A stretch of 64,000 nucleotides of DNA from Alcanivorax sp. DP30 (GCF_009882945.1 NZ_WTUY01000004.1:1-64000); one strand, 5' to 3'. Counted from the stretch's first letter, positions 18,778 to 28,284 are shown. The notes: generated by a model not told the origin, from the letters alone. Numbers and translations: made by a program.

Positions 18778-20172
18778 TCAGGAACGGGGAATCTTGAGAA
18801 CCTGACCAACCATGATGCGGTCACCACGGATATCGTTGGCTGACCGTATGGATTGCTCGCTGACACTGTACAGGCGGGCGATTTCCGACAGTGTATCACC
18901 AGGCTGAATACGATACTCCTCACCGTTTTGGCGTCGTTGCGCGGCATACCAGCTGTTGGGCGCAGGGTGAGAACGAAAGTAATCATCGATCCCCGCCAGC
19001 ACGGCTTTCGCCAGCTTGGTCTGGTGCGCTGAGGAGCGCAGGTTACGCTCTTCCGTGGGGTTGGAGATAAAGCCGGTTTCCACCAGGATGGAGACCATCT
19101 CCGGCTCCTTGAGCACCGCAAACCCGGCCTGTTCCACCTTGTCGCGATTACCGTGCAGCTTGGTCACCTTGCCCATTTCCTGCAGTACCTGACGCCCCAG
19201 ATAGAGACTACCTGCCATGGAGCCGTTCATCTGCAGGTCCGCCAGTACACTTAACAGTGAGCTATCGTCTTCTTCCTCTTCATAGACCCCGGCAACCCGG
19301 TCTGATTCGTTGGCAATCTTTGCCAAATAGCGAGCCTTGGCACTGGTAGCACCGCGATTGGAGAGGGCAAACACCGAAGCACCATGAGCACGGGCATCGT
19401 TGAACGCATCTGCATGAATGGAAATGAACACATCCGCCTGATGGGTCTGGCGAGCGATCTTGCGACGTTCGGCCAGCGGTACGTAGTAGTCGCCGTCACG
19501 CACCATCACCGCTCGCATGCCAGCCTGATCGTTGACCAGCTTTTCCAGTTTCTTGGCGATTTGCAGCACCACGGTTTTTTCCCAGGTACCACTGGGGCCG
19601 CGGGCACCAGGATCTTCACCACCGTGACCGGCATCAATGGCCACGATCATCAGGCGCTGCTGATCCTGGGTTGTCTTTTTCACCTCCGCTGGCTTGCTCG
19701 GCTTGGTTGCCGCCGGTGCACTGGCCGTGGAGGAAGTGGAATCAGAAGAATTCGTCAATGCCTTGTCGAACAGATCGACCACCAGACGCCAACCGTGGGG
19801 CTCAATTGGCTTGAGCAGATTGGTACGCGTTCGCACACCTTCACGCATGTCAAACACGACCCGGGTCTTGTCCGCGTGTTCGCCAACCCGGATATTGGCA
19901 ATGGGGCTGCTGGCGTAATCCAGTGAATTGATATCGAAATCCAGCTTGGCATCCTGCAGATCAAGCACGATACGATCCGGGTTAGCCAGTTTGTCGAGCT
20001 TGTGATCCACAGGTGCAGGCAGATCAAACACAATACGGGTGTGATCTGGAGCGCGGTGCAGACGCACCGATTCGATACTTTCTTTTGCCAGCAAGATCGG
20101 GCTGAGCAACCCGCCGGCCACCATCAGCAGCACGGGCAGAAAACATTTTTTATTGTCAGTGCGTCGCATCAT
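18778..20172 (-). CDS. amiB: N-acetylmuramoyl-L-alanine amidase, AmiB/AmiC type
   Basis: This periplasmic zinc amidase cleaves septal peptidoglycan during daughter-cell separation. I start it at ATG 20172, inside the end of tsaE (17-base overlap). In order: signal segment (FLPVLLMVAGGLLSPILLAKE), AMIN domain (about 35-140, septal targeting), a T/S/A/K linker, Amidase_3 domain with the zinc ligands in DAGHGGEDPGARG and SIHADAF and the catalytic Glu in LVETGFISNPTEE, and one C-terminal LysM repeat (YRIQPGDTLSEIARLYSVSE). About 464 residues. It precedes mutL, as in many relatives. Confidence 0.96.
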   Translation of the reverse strand: MMRRTDNKKCFLPVLLMVAGGLLSPILLAKESIESVRLHRAPDHTRIVFDLPAPVDHKLDKLANPDRIVLDLQDAKLDFDINSLDYASSPIANIRVGEHADKTRVVFDMREGVRTRTNLLKPIEPHGWRLVVDLFDKALTNSSDSTSSTASAPAATKPSKPAEVKKTTQDQQRLMIVAIDAGHGGEDPGARGPSGTWEKTVVLQIAKKLEKLVNDQAGMRAVMVRDGDYYVPLAERRKIARQTHQADVFISIHADAFNDARAHGASVFALSNRGATSAKARYLAKIANESDRVAGVYEEEEDDSSLLSVLADLQMNGSMAGSLYLGRQVLQEMGKVTKLHGNRDKVEQAGFAVLKEPEMVSILVETGFISNPTEERNLRSSAHQTKLAKAVLAGIDDYFRSHPAPNSWYAAQRRQNGEEYRIQPGDTLSEIARLYSVSEQSIRSANDIRGDRIMVGQVLKIPRS

Positions 20173-20620
20173 AGCCCCATTCCAGGGTCGCTTTTCTTCC
20201 ATGGCCGTCCACGGCCAGTGTAATGGTCAAATCCGGTGCTGGCACTATTCCTGCCCCGCGTTCCGGCCACTCCAGCAGACACAGGTCGCCAGAGGAAAAA
20301 TAATCCCGCACCCCGATCAGCTCCAGTTCTTCCGGATCCGCCAGACGATACAGGTCAAAGTGATAGATATTGACGCCTTCCAGCTCGTAGGGTTCCACAA
20401 TGGTATAAGTGGGACTCTTGACCGCGCCCTCATGCCCCATACCACGAAGAATACCGCGAACCAGCGTGGTTTTCCCGGCCCCCAGATCGCCTTCCAGGTA
20501 CACACAGGCGCCATCCGCTTTTGTTGCAAGCAAACGGCGGGCCAGCTGGCCGCCCAGCGCCAGGGTGGCGGCTTCGTCCGGCAGATCAGCCTGTTCAACG
20601 GTCACAGGGCGTTCCTTCAT
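20156..20620 (-). CDS. tsaE: tRNA threonylcarbamoyladenosine synthesis ATPase TsaE
   Basis: TsaE is the ATPase that resets the TsaBD complex in making t6A37 on ANN-decoding tRNAs. The 154 residues carry the P-loop EGDLGAGKTT near residue 45, the switch-like SPTYTIVEPYE and the characteristic HFDLYRL and LLEWPERG motifs. Its ATG follows directly after the nnr TGA, and its end overlaps amiB, so nnr-tsaE-amiB-mutL-miaA looks like one transcription unit. Confidence 0.97.
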   Translation of the reverse strand: MKERPVTVEQADLPDEAATLALGGQLARRLLATKADGACVYLEGDLGAGKTTLVRGILRGMGHEGAVKSPTYTIVEPYELEGVNIYHFDLYRLADPEELELIGVRDYFSSGDLCLLEWPERGAGIVPAPDLTITLAVDGHGRKATLEWGYDATH

Positions 20621-22111
20621 TCAGATTCTCTCTACCTTCAGATTCTGTCTCAGCGCATCCATTAAATCCGTGGCCAGCAAACCACGCTCACCCTTGTCTC
20701 GGGCACAGGTATCAGCTGCACGGGCATGCACCATGGCACCATACCGGGCCGCATCATACCCGCTCAGACCCTGGGCGCGCAGCGCTGCAATCACTCCGGT
20801 CAGCACATCACCCATGCCACCGGTGGCCATGCCCGGATTGCCCTCGCGAATCAGGGCGCGACCGTCTTCACCTTGAACCAGGGTACCCAGCCCCTTGAGC
20901 AGCACCGTCCCGCCATAGCGCGCATGCAGGCTTTCCAATGCTGCAAAACGATCCTGCTGGATGCTCCCGGTATCGGCCTGCAACAAGCGCGCCGCCTCAC
21001 CGGGATGCGGGGTCAGTACCCAGTCAGCCTCGCCCACGTCCTTCATTTCCGCCAGCAGATTCAGCGCATCCGCATCCACAACCAGCGGCTTGCCGCTGGC
21101 CAGAGCAAGATCCAGCAACCCCTGCCCCCAATCACTGCGGGCAAGACCGGGGCCGATGGCAATCACCGAGGCCGCTTCTATCAAAGACTGTGCCTCTTCA
21201 GGTTCGTTCACCCCCCGCGCCATCACTTCCGGCTGACGGGCAATCATCATGGCCACATGCTCTTGGCGGGTAATCAGGCTGACCTTGCCGGCCCCGCAAC
21301 GTGCTGCGGCCTGTGCCGTCATAATCGGTGCGCCGGCAAAGCCGTGATCCCCGCCGATCACCAGTACATGACCAAAACGGCCCTTGTGACCATCCAGCTG
21401 TCGGGCAGGCAGGCAGGCGAACAGCCCCTGCGGTGTTGGAACATGACAACCCGCCGGCACCTGCTGATACACATCACGGGACACCTGCAGATCAAAAAAC
21501 CGTACCTGCCCCGTATGGACTGGCCCCTGCCCTGTGAGCAGGCCACGTTTCAAACCGATAAAGGTGCACGTCATATCAGCCTGCAGCACCGCACCCAGCG
21601 GCATGCCGGAATCCGCACTGAGTCCGGAGGGAATATCCAGCGCCAGCCGTGGCAACGGCAGCCGATCCAGGGCAGCCAGCAGGTCCGCCGCATCGCCACG
21701 CAACGAACTTGCCAGCCCCGTGCCGAACAGCCCATCCACCAGCAGATCCACCTCCGAAGGCAAGGCCGCAAGCGACAGGGGCTGCATGGGAATCTGCAAA
21801 GCCTGGCAACGTCGTGCCATGGCCAGGGCATCGCCGCCCAGAGAGTCAGGGGCTTTGATGAAATGGATACTCGGCTGCAGCCCTGCCTCATGGGCCAGTG
21901 CCGCCACCACATAGCCATCGCCGCCGTTATTGCCGCCGCCGCACAGCACCGCAATGCGACGGGCTTCTGGCCAGCGTTCACACAGGGCATTAAAGGCGGC
22001 CTGACCGGCACGCTGCATCAACTCGGCACCGGGTGTGCCGGCAGCGATGGCCAGCCGGTCCAGCTCCCGGGTTTGCTCGGCGGTATAGAGCGCAGTTGGC
22101 AGTGCTGTCAT
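20621..22111 (-). CDS. nnr: Bifunctional NAD(P)HX epimerase/dehydratase
   Basis: Nnr repairs hydrated NADH and NADPH. The 496 residues hold an N-terminal YjeF_N epimerase domain (GGGNNGGDGYVVA; LDIPSGLSADSG) and a C-terminal ribokinase-like ADP-dependent dehydratase domain (VIGGDHGFAGAP; AIGPGLARS; TPHPGEAARLL; GNPGMATGGMGDVLTGVIA). It starts the minus-strand group that runs to miaA and is divergent from queG across about 100 bases that must hold both promoters. Confidence 0.97.
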   Translation of the reverse strand: MTALPTALYTAEQTRELDRLAIAAGTPGAELMQRAGQAAFNALCERWPEARRIAVLCGGGNNGGDGYVVAALAHEAGLQPSIHFIKAPDSLGGDALAMARRCQALQIPMQPLSLAALPSEVDLLVDGLFGTGLASSLRGDAADLLAALDRLPLPRLALDIPSGLSADSGMPLGAVLQADMTCTFIGLKRGLLTGQGPVHTGQVRFFDLQVSRDVYQQVPAGCHVPTPQGLFACLPARQLDGHKGRFGHVLVIGGDHGFAGAPIMTAQAAARCGAGKVSLITRQEHVAMMIARQPEVMARGVNEPEEAQSLIEAASVIAIGPGLARSDWGQGLLDLALASGKPLVVDADALNLLAEMKDVGEADWVLTPHPGEAARLLQADTGSIQQDRFAALESLHARYGGTVLLKGLGTLVQGEDGRALIREGNPGMATGGMGDVLTGVIAALRAQGLSGYDAARYGAMVHARAADTCARDKGERGLLATDLMDALRQNLKVERI

Positions 22112-22210
22112 GTTACCCTTCGCCTCTGACGTATCGCGGCACCGTTTTCACAACAGGCACCGCGTGTATTTTCCGCATTATACCCACGGCCACCCACCAT
22201 TCAGAAACCC

Positions 22211-23266
22211 ATGGACCTGCATCAGCTCAAGGACAAAATCCAGCAATGGGGCCGCGAACTCGGTTTCCAGCAGATTGGTATTGCCGATACGGACCTGCAG
22301 GCCGCCGAGGCAGATCTGAAAGCCTGGCTGAAAAAGGGCTATCAGGGCCAGATGGAATGGATGGCCGCCCATGGCAACAAACGCTATCGTCCTGCCGAGC
22401 TGGAGCCCGGCACGCTGAGAGTCATTTCCGCACGCATGGATTATCTGCCACCCGATACCGCGCCGGTAAAAATGCTGCAAGAGAAAGACAAGGCCTACGT
22501 TTCCCGTTACGCCCTTGGCCGTGATTACCACAAGCTGATCCGCAAGCGGCTGGCTACCCTGGCGGCAAGAATCCGCGCCGAAGTGGGGGACAGCGAGTTG
22601 GCCCGGGCCTTTGTGGACAGCGCGCCAGTGATGGAAAAACCGCTGGCGGCCAAAGCCGGGCTCGGCTGGCAGGGCAAGCATACCCTGGTACTGAATCGGG
22701 AAGCGGGAAGCTGGTTTTTCCTTGGCGAAATCTACACCGATATTCCCCTGCCCGTGGACGAGCCCGGTGAAGATCACTGCGGCAAGTGCAAGGCCTGCAT
22801 CACCGTCTGCCCCACCGACGCCATCGTGGCACCCTATGAGCTGGATGCCCGCCGCTGCATTTCCTACCTGACCATTGAGCATGACGGCAGTATCCCTGAG
22901 GACCTGCGCCCCGGTATCGGCAATCGCATCTTCGGCTGCGACGACTGCCAACTGATGTGCCCCTGGAACCGCTACGCACGCCACACCGGGGAAGCGGATT
23001 TCCACCCTCGCCATGGACTGGGCGACAGTGATCTGGTGACACTGTTTGGCTGGAGTGAAGAAGCATTTCTGGAACGCACTGCCGGGTCGGCGATTCGTCG
23101 GGCAGGCTATGCAAAGTGGCTTAGGAATATCGCCGTGGCCCTGGGCAATACACCCACCTCAGACGACGTCATCGAGGCCTTGAAGGACAGACTCGATTAC
23201 CCGGACGAGACCGTGCGCGAGCATGTGCAGTGGGCGCTGGAACAACACATCCCACCCCAACCGTAG
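22211..23266 (+). CDS. queG: Epoxyqueuosine reductase
   Basis: QueG reduces epoxyqueuosine to queuosine in the wobble position of GUN tRNAs, using cobalamin and two [4Fe-4S] clusters. The 351 residues have the N-terminal QueG domain (GFQQIGIADTDLQ; YALGRDYHKLIRKRL), the ferredoxin-like cluster motifs CGKCKACITVCPTDAI and CDDCQLMCPWN, and a C-terminal HEAT-like end (LKDRLDYPDETVREHVQWAL). The position opposite nnr-tsaE is the usual gammaproteobacterial one. Confidence 0.97.
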   Translation: MDLHQLKDKIQQWGRELGFQQIGIADTDLQAAEADLKAWLKKGYQGQMEWMAAHGNKRYRPAELEPGTLRVISARMDYLPPDTAPVKMLQEKDKAYVSRYALGRDYHKLIRKRLATLAARIRAEVGDSELARAFVDSAPVMEKPLAAKAGLGWQGKHTLVLNREAGSWFFLGEIYTDIPLPVDEPGEDHCGKCKACITVCPTDAIVAPYELDARRCISYLTIEHDGSIPEDLRPGIGNRIFGCDDCQLMCPWNRYARHTGEADFHPRHGLGDSDLVTLFGWSEEAFLERTAGSAIRRAGYAKWLRNIAVALGNTPTSDDVIEALKDRLDYPDETVREHVQWALEQHIPPQP

Positions 23267-23433
23267 GAGCGTCGCTCGCGGCGCGATCACCCACCCCCGG
23301 AAAAGCAGATTTACCCCAGAAGTCAAAGACCTCACCGAGGAAAAGAAAGGGTTTTCTCTGTGCCTCTGTGTGCTCTGTGGTGAAAGGACTTTTGATCCTG
23401 GTGTTTTATCGCGCCGCCAGCCACGCTCCTACG
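23262..23433. repeat. Dispersed inverted-repeat element, copy 2 (REPIN-like)
   Basis: The left arm at 23262-23287 is identical to the 26-base arm of copy 1, and the right arm at 23408-23433 is its reverse complement with two changes. Between them TTTTCTCTGTG, CTCTGTGGTGAAA and CTTTTGATCCTGG match the centre of copy 1 in the same order. It fills the gap between queG and orn and starts at the last base pairs of queG. Confidence 0.75.
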
Positions 23434-23476
23434 GCGAAGATTTTGCATGCCGCGTGTTGCGTATCGCGTGCAACCA

Positions 23477-24022
23477 TTAGCAATCAATAAAATGCTCGCG
23501 GTAATACTTCAGCTCGGCAATGGATTCGCGAATGTCATCCAGCGCCAGGTGCTTGCCTTCCTTTTTGAAGCCAGCAAGGATTTCCGGCTTCCAGCGACGG
23601 GCCAGCTCCTTGAGGGTAGACACATCCAGGTTGCGGTAATGGAAGAAAGCTTCCAGCTCCTGCATGTAGTTGGCCAGGAAACGACGGTCCTGGCAGATGC
23701 TGTTGCCGCACATGGGCGACATGCCTGGCTCCACATATTCCTTGAGGAAATCCAGAGTCTGGGCCTGGGCCTGCATTTCACTGATTCGGCTTTCCTGCAC
23801 CCGTTTCACCAGCCCGGAATTGTTGTGATGTTCCGTGTTCCACTCGTCCATGCCGTCCAGAAGCTCGTTACTCTGATGCACCGCCAGCATCGGCCCTTCC
23901 GCCAACACATTAAGCTGGGCATCGGTGACAATAGTGGCGATTTCGATAATGCGATCGTTCTCCGGACTCAGGCCGGTCATTTCCAGATCGATCCAGATCA
24001 GATTATTGCGCTTGTCGGTCAT
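23477..24022 (-). CDS. orn: Oligoribonuclease
   Basis: Orn degrades two-residue RNA (including pGpG from c-di-GMP) to nucleotides and is often essential. The 181 residues carry the DEDDh exonuclease motifs: Exo [10 protein letters not shown], Exo [17 protein letters not shown], and Exo III with [11 protein letters not shown]. Length and the divergent placement against rsgA are typical. Confidence 0.98.
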   Translation of the reverse strand: MTDKRNNLIWIDLEMTGLSPENDRIIEIATIVTDAQLNVLAEGPMLAVHQSNELLDGMDEWNTEHHNNSGLVKRVQESRISEMQAQAQTLDFLKEYVEPGMSPMCGNSICQDRRFLANYMQELEAFFHYRNLDVSTLKELARRWKPEILAGFKKEGKHLALDDIRESIAELKYYREHFIDC

Positions 24023-24107
24023 GGGCGGCTCATCTCTTCGCTACGCGGTGTGTATCAGCGCATGGTAGCATGATGACACCTGAATACCGGAAGATACCGA
24101 CACCACT

Positions 24108-25139
24108 GTGGCCAAACGTAACCTGAACCGACGCCAGCGCTGGCGCATTGAAAAGATCCAGGCGGAAAAACGTGAGCGCGCCCAGCGCCGCAATGATCAG
24201 CTGGAAGACCTGGTAGCCGATGACCTGGGTGACGAACAGACCGGCATCATCACCGCCCACTTTGGCCAGCAGGTGCAGGTGGAAAGCGCCGATGGCGAAA
24301 ACCGCCGCTGCCACTTCCGCGCCACCCTGGAACAGCTGGTGGTGGGCGACCGGGTGATCTGGCAACCGCCCAAGAGTGAAGGGCTGGGCGTGGTGGTTGC
24401 CATCGAGCCCCGTGACACCGTACTCAAACGCCCGGATCCCTATGGCAACCTGAAACCGGTGGCCGCCAACGTGGAGCAGATGCTGGTGGTATTTGCACCG
24501 CTACCCACCCCCTCCAGCACCCTGTTGGACCGCTATCTGGTGGCCGCGGAATTGTCCGACATCCCAGCCACCCTGGTGCTCAACAAGGCAGATCTGATCG
24601 ACGACGAGTTGCGCCCTTTCATTAATGAAATGAAAGCCATGTATGAACATCTGAATTACCCGGTGCTGGAAGTAAGCGCCCATGACCGTGACGGACTGGC
24701 GCCGCTGCACGACATTCTCAAGGGCAAGATCAGTGTGTTCGTGGGGCAATCCGGGGTCGGCAAGTCTTCCCTGGTGAACGCCGTACTACCTGAAGCGGAG
24801 CTAGACGTGGGCGACCTGTCCGCCAACTCCGGTTTGGGCCAGCACACTACCGTCACCGCCCGCCTGTTTCACCTGCCCACCGGCGGCGAACTGATCGACT
24901 CCCCGGGCATCCGTGAATTTGGCCTCTGGCACATCAGTGAGGACGAACTGCTGCACGGCTACCGGGAGCTGTCGGAACTCGCTGGCCACTGCAAATTCCG
25001 CAACTGCTCACACCGTAACGAACCCGGCTGCGCCTTCCTGGAAGCCGCCGAGAGCGGCGCCATCAGTGAAGAACGGCTGGACAACTTCTACCAGATCGCG
25101 GATACGCTGGATGAGGAAGGGCGTGAGCGATACTCCTGA
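24108..25139 (+). CDS. rsgA: Small ribosomal subunit maturation GTPase RsgA
   Basis: RsgA is a circularly permuted GTPase that assists late 30S assembly. The 343-residue frame begins with a GTG (24108) and a basic leader (AKRNLNRRQRWRIEKIQAEKRERAQ), then an OB fold, G4 (NKAD), G1 (GQSGVGKSSLVN), G3 (DSPGIREFG) and a zinc site CKFRNCSHRNEPGC. The order G4-G1-G3 shows the permutation. It is divergent from orn. Confidence 0.97.
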   Translation: MAKRNLNRRQRWRIEKIQAEKRERAQRRNDQLEDLVADDLGDEQTGIITAHFGQQVQVESADGENRRCHFRATLEQLVVGDRVIWQPPKSEGLGVVVAIEPRDTVLKRPDPYGNLKPVAANVEQMLVVFAPLPTPSSTLLDRYLVAAELSDIPATLVLNKADLIDDELRPFINEMKAMYEHLNYPVLEVSAHDRDGLAPLHDILKGKISVFVGQSGVGKSSLVNAVLPEAELDVGDLSANSGLGQHTTVTARLFHLPTGGELIDSPGIREFGLWHISEDELLHGYRELSELAGHCKFRNCSHRNEPGCAFLEAAESGAISEERLDNFYQIADTLDEEGRERYS

Positions 25140-25146
25140 CGACAAT

Positions 25147-25234
25147 GGATAATTGATAATTGATAATTGATAATGAAGTCCGCCGACGACCACCGATGTG
25201 GTTATCCATTGTCAATTATCCATTATCAATTGCC
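25147..25234. repeat. Heptamer tandem repeat GATAATT with an inverted partner
   Basis: Between rsgA and the rhodanese gene, GATAATT is repeated nearly four times (25148-25174), and about 35 bases later CAATTATCCATTATCAATT (25213-25231) runs in the inverse sense, so the two parts can pair. The A+T content contrasts sharply with the genes on both sides. No gene lies in it. Confidence 0.8.
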
Positions 25235-25238
25235 TTTT

Positions 25239-26057
25239 ATGCTGCCTCTACTGCTCGAACCCGCCGAACTCGCCAGGCACCTTGATGACGACAAGCTGCT
25301 GATCATTGATCTGAGCAAGCCCACCATCTACGTGCAGGCCCATGTGCCCGGCGCGATTCATCTGGATTTCAAGCGCCTGCAGAGTGGTGCACAGCCCGCG
25401 CCAGGCATGATCCCGGACGACGATGCGCTCAGCGACCTGTTTTCCAGCCTGGGGCTGACCCCAGACACCCATGTGGTGGCCTACGATGACGAAGGCGGCG
25501 GCTGGGCCGGGCGCCTGCTATGGACCCTGGATGCCATTGGCCACAAGAAGTACAGCTATCTGAACGGTGGCATCCATGCCTGGCTGGCGGAAGGCCACCC
25601 CACCAGCAGCGAGGCCCCGCAACCGGAGCCCAGCGATTATGAGGTGGGCGAACACGACCCGCTCACTGAAGTAGACCTGGACTATCTGCTGGCTCACTAC
25701 CAGGACAGCGACCTGGCCCTGTGGGATTCGCGCTCCGAAGAGGAGTTCGCCGGGGTGCGAGCCTTTGCCCAGAAAGCTGGCCATATTCCCGGCGCCATCC
25801 ATTATGAATGGACCGATGCCATGGATCGCGGCAACAACCTGCGCCTGCGACCTCTGGACGAGATCCGTGCCGAACTGGAGGCCCGTGGCATCACTCCGGA
25901 CAAGGAAGTGATCTGTCACTGCCAGACCCATCACCGCTCCAGCTTTTCCTGGCTGGTGGGCAAGATTCTCGGCTACCCTCGCCTGCGCGGCTATGCAGGC
26001 TCCTGGGCTGAATGGGGCAACCACCCGGACACCCCTGTAGCAAAACCGGACGCGTGA
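25239..26057 (+). CDS. Sulfurtransferase (tandem rhodanese, RhdA-like)
   Basis: The 272-residue protein starts at ATG 25239; the frame extends upstream through the heptamer repeat, which is not coding. It has two rhodanese domains. The N-terminal one lacks a catalytic cysteine (VAYDDEGGGWAGRL), the C-terminal one has it at about residue 228 in CQTHHRSS, the same loop as in Azotobacter RhdA. It should move sulfane sulfur from thiosulfate or another donor to cyanide or cellular acceptors. Its position between rsgA and psd is as in many Pseudomonas-like genomes. Confidence 0.92.
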   Translation: MLPLLLEPAELARHLDDDKLLIIDLSKPTIYVQAHVPGAIHLDFKRLQSGAQPAPGMIPDDDALSDLFSSLGLTPDTHVVAYDDEGGGWAGRLLWTLDAIGHKKYSYLNGGIHAWLAEGHPTSSEAPQPEPSDYEVGEHDPLTEVDLDYLLAHYQDSDLALWDSRSEEEFAGVRAFAQKAGHIPGAIHYEWTDAMDRGNNLRLRPLDEIRAELEARGITPDKEVICHCQTHHRSSFSWLVGKILGYPRLRGYAGSWAEWGNHPDTPVAKPDA

Positions 26058-26060
26058 GGT

Positions 26061-26086
26061 TTACGCGTCGGACGTCTGACGCGTAA
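26061..26086. repeat. Intergenic palindrome with GACGTC core
   Basis: TTACGCGTC and GACGCGTAA form a perfect inverted repeat around GGACGTCT, just after the rhodanese stop. No T-run follows, so it is a poor terminator. The core resembles the dispersed GTCAGAC/GACGTC sequences seen at several other gene boundaries in this window. Confidence 0.6.
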
Positions 26087-26147
26087 ATTCAGCCGCCAAA
26101 AAGGTACCGCTTCCGCCCCAATCCACTAACCACACGAGACTTCACCC

Positions 26148-27008
26148 GTGAGCCTACGCGACAAGCTTTTCGTCATTCTCCAGTATCTGGTGCCCCAGCA
26201 CGGCCTCTCCCGTCTGGTGGGCATGCTGGCGCGCAGTGAAGTGCCATGGATCAAAACCACCTTCATTAATGTGTTCATGAAACGGTTCGGTATTGATCTG
26301 TCTGAAGCCGAAATCCAGGACCCGGATCAGTTCCCCACCTTCAACGCCTTCTTTACCCGTGCACTGAAAGGCGATGCCCGCCCGCTGGAAGCAGATGCGG
26401 TAAACGACATTGCCGGACCAGCCGATGGCGCCGTCAGCCAGCTGGGGGCAATCCGCGCCAATCAGGTCTTCCAGGCCAAGGGGCATGACTACTCCCTGTA
26501 CGATCTGGTGGGCGGCGACAGCGCTTTGGCCAGCGAATTCACTAACGGCCAGTTCGCCACCATTTATCTGTCTCCTCGGGATTATCACCGCGTGCACATG
26601 CCATTTACCGGCACCCTGCGCGAAACCCGCTACGTACCCGGCGACCTGTTCTCCGTGAACGAAGCGACGGCCAATGGCGTGCCCAATTTGTTCGCCCGCA
26701 ACGAACGCCTCGTCTGCATCTTCGATACCGACAACGGCCCCATGGCGGTGATTCTGGTGGGCGCCATGATCGTGGCCGGCATCGAAACCGTGTTCTCTGG
26801 CCAGGTCTGCCCCCTGCCCCGTGAAGTCCAGACCACCGACTACCAGCGCACCCAACCGATTACCCTGCAAAAGGGCGACGAGCTCGGCCGCTTCCTGCTC
26901 GGATCCACCGTGGTATTGTTGTTCCCGGAAGGTAAGGCCAACTTCGAGAGCGAGCTCAAAGCCGGCAGCGTCGTGCGAGTCAAAGGCAAACTGGGCAGCT
27001 ATATCTAA
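26148..27008 (+). CDS. psd: Phosphatidylserine decarboxylase proenzyme
   Basis: Psd makes phosphatidylethanolamine at the inner membrane. The 286-residue frame starts with GTG at 26148. The proenzyme self-cleaves at LGST (Ser253), whose serine becomes the pyruvoyl group; the motif is in FLLGSTVVLLFP. Also seen are PADGAVSQLG, the conserved YLSPRDYHRVHMP with the His of the catalytic triad, and the NEATANGVPNLFARNERLV block. Length is normal. Confidence 0.98.
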   Translation: MSLRDKLFVILQYLVPQHGLSRLVGMLARSEVPWIKTTFINVFMKRFGIDLSEAEIQDPDQFPTFNAFFTRALKGDARPLEADAVNDIAGPADGAVSQLGAIRANQVFQAKGHDYSLYDLVGGDSALASEFTNGQFATIYLSPRDYHRVHMPFTGTLRETRYVPGDLFSVNEATANGVPNLFARNERLVCIFDTDNGPMAVILVGAMIVAGIETVFSGQVCPLPREVQTTDYQRTQPITLQKGDELGRFLLGSTVVLLFPEGKANFESELKAGSVVRVKGKLGSYI

Positions 27009-27150
27009 GCGCCACAACATCCCGCTACAGGGCAATGACCTGTCCTGCAGCGGGTATCTTCTACGCCGTCAGCCAATGTCGATACGGCGACTGCGTCACA
27101 CTTTTTCTTGCATACAATGACCGGCCAATTGGACAACGCCGGTATGCCCC

Positions 27151-28284
27151 ATGCTGACCGAGACCCTGCAGCAGAAAACCCGCCCCTGGCGACAGCGCCT
27201 GAGAAACGGTCACGCCCGCCTGTTCGCCTCCGAGCAACTGAGCCAGGCGGAGCAGACGCCTTACGACACTCTGTTCGACGACGATCTGGTCAAGCTGCGC
27301 TACTACCCGCCCCTGCAGGAAAAGGCCATTCCGCTCAGCGATGGCACCATCATGCCGGTGAACCAGACCAGCCAGCGCACTCCGCTGGTGCTGGTGGCAC
27401 CGCTGGCTGTGAACATGCTGATCTACGACCTGTTCCCGCAACGCAGCCTGGTGCGCTACCTGCGTGCCAGAGGCTTCGAGCTGTACATGGTGGATTGGGG
27501 TCGCCCCGGCAAGCATCACAACCACCTGAGCCTGAGCAGCTACTTTGCCGACTACCTGCCCAAGCTGCTGGTGCAGGTCCGCCAGCACAGCGGCAAACAG
27601 AAGCTTAGCCTCCATGGCTGGAGCTTCGGCGGGCTGTTCAGTCTGTGCTACACCGCCGTGAGCAATGACCCTGACATCGAGAATCTGGTTCTGGTCGGTA
27701 CTCCCTGTGACTACCATCGCAATGGTGCCCTCGGTGCCCAGTACCGCCGTCTGAGTCGTCAAGCCAAATGGATTCGCAACAACACCGGCCTGCGTATTCA
27801 CGATGTGCCGGCCAGGCTGTTGCGCTCTCCAGGCTGGATGAACAGCCTCGCCTTCAAGCTGACCAACCCGGTGGGTAGCCTGCAGGGCTACATGAATCTG
27901 GTGAAGAATCTGCATGACCGCGAATTCGTCACCGCCCACGCCACCAACGGCGCCTTCCTGGATGACATGGTTGCCTACCCCGGCGGCGTGATTCAGGACA
28001 TCGTGCGCTACCTGTGGACGGATAATGTGGTGGCCAGTGGCAACCTGCCCATGGAAAACAGCGAGGGACACCTGAGCCAGGTCACCGCCAATGTACTCAA
28101 CATCACCGGCGCCAACGACCCCATCGTGACCCGCGACTGCAGCCACGCCATGGATGCACTGATCCGCAGCAAGGACAAAACCTTCATCACCATCGACGGC
28201 GGTCACATGGGCATTCTCGGCAGTACCACGGCCCAGAAACAGAGTTGGGGAAGTATTGCAGACTGGTTGATCGCGAGAGACTAG
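27151..28284 (+). CDS. Alpha/beta hydrolase, PhaC-like with a serine nucleophile
   Basis: The 377 residues follow the PHA synthase-type alpha/beta fold (LVLVAPLAVNMLIYDLFPQRSLVRYLRARGFELYMVDWGRP), with the nucleophile box LHGWSFGG, a catalytic Asp in ITGANDPIVT and His in DGGHMGILGS. PhaC enzymes carry cysteine in the box (GxCxG); here it is serine, as in lipases and hydrolases. It is therefore unclear whether it makes polyester or cleaves an ester. No phaB or phasin gene is adjacent. A strong terminator follows. Confidence 0.8.
   Translation: MLTETLQQKTRPWRQRLRNGHARLFASEQLSQAEQTPYDTLFDDDLVKLRYYPPLQEKAIPLSDGTIMPVNQTSQRTPLVLVAPLAVNMLIYDLFPQRSLVRYLRARGFELYMVDWGRPGKHHNHLSLSSYFADYLPKLLVQVRQHSGKQKLSLHGWSFGGLFSLCYTAVSNDPDIENLVLVGTPCDYHRNGALGAQYRRLSRQAKWIRNNTGLRIHDVPARLLRSPGWMNSLAFKLTNPVGSLQGYMNLVKNLHDREFVTAHATNGAFLDDMVAYPGGVIQDIVRYLWTDNVVASGNLPMENSEGHLSQVTANVLNITGANDPIVTRDCSHAMDALIRSKDKTFITIDGGHMGILGSTTAQKQSWGSIADWLIARD

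Noticed and set aside
20726-22129. 467-residue open frame antisense to nnr
   Set aside because: It lies wholly over a well-supported gene, has shadow-type composition and no recognised motif.
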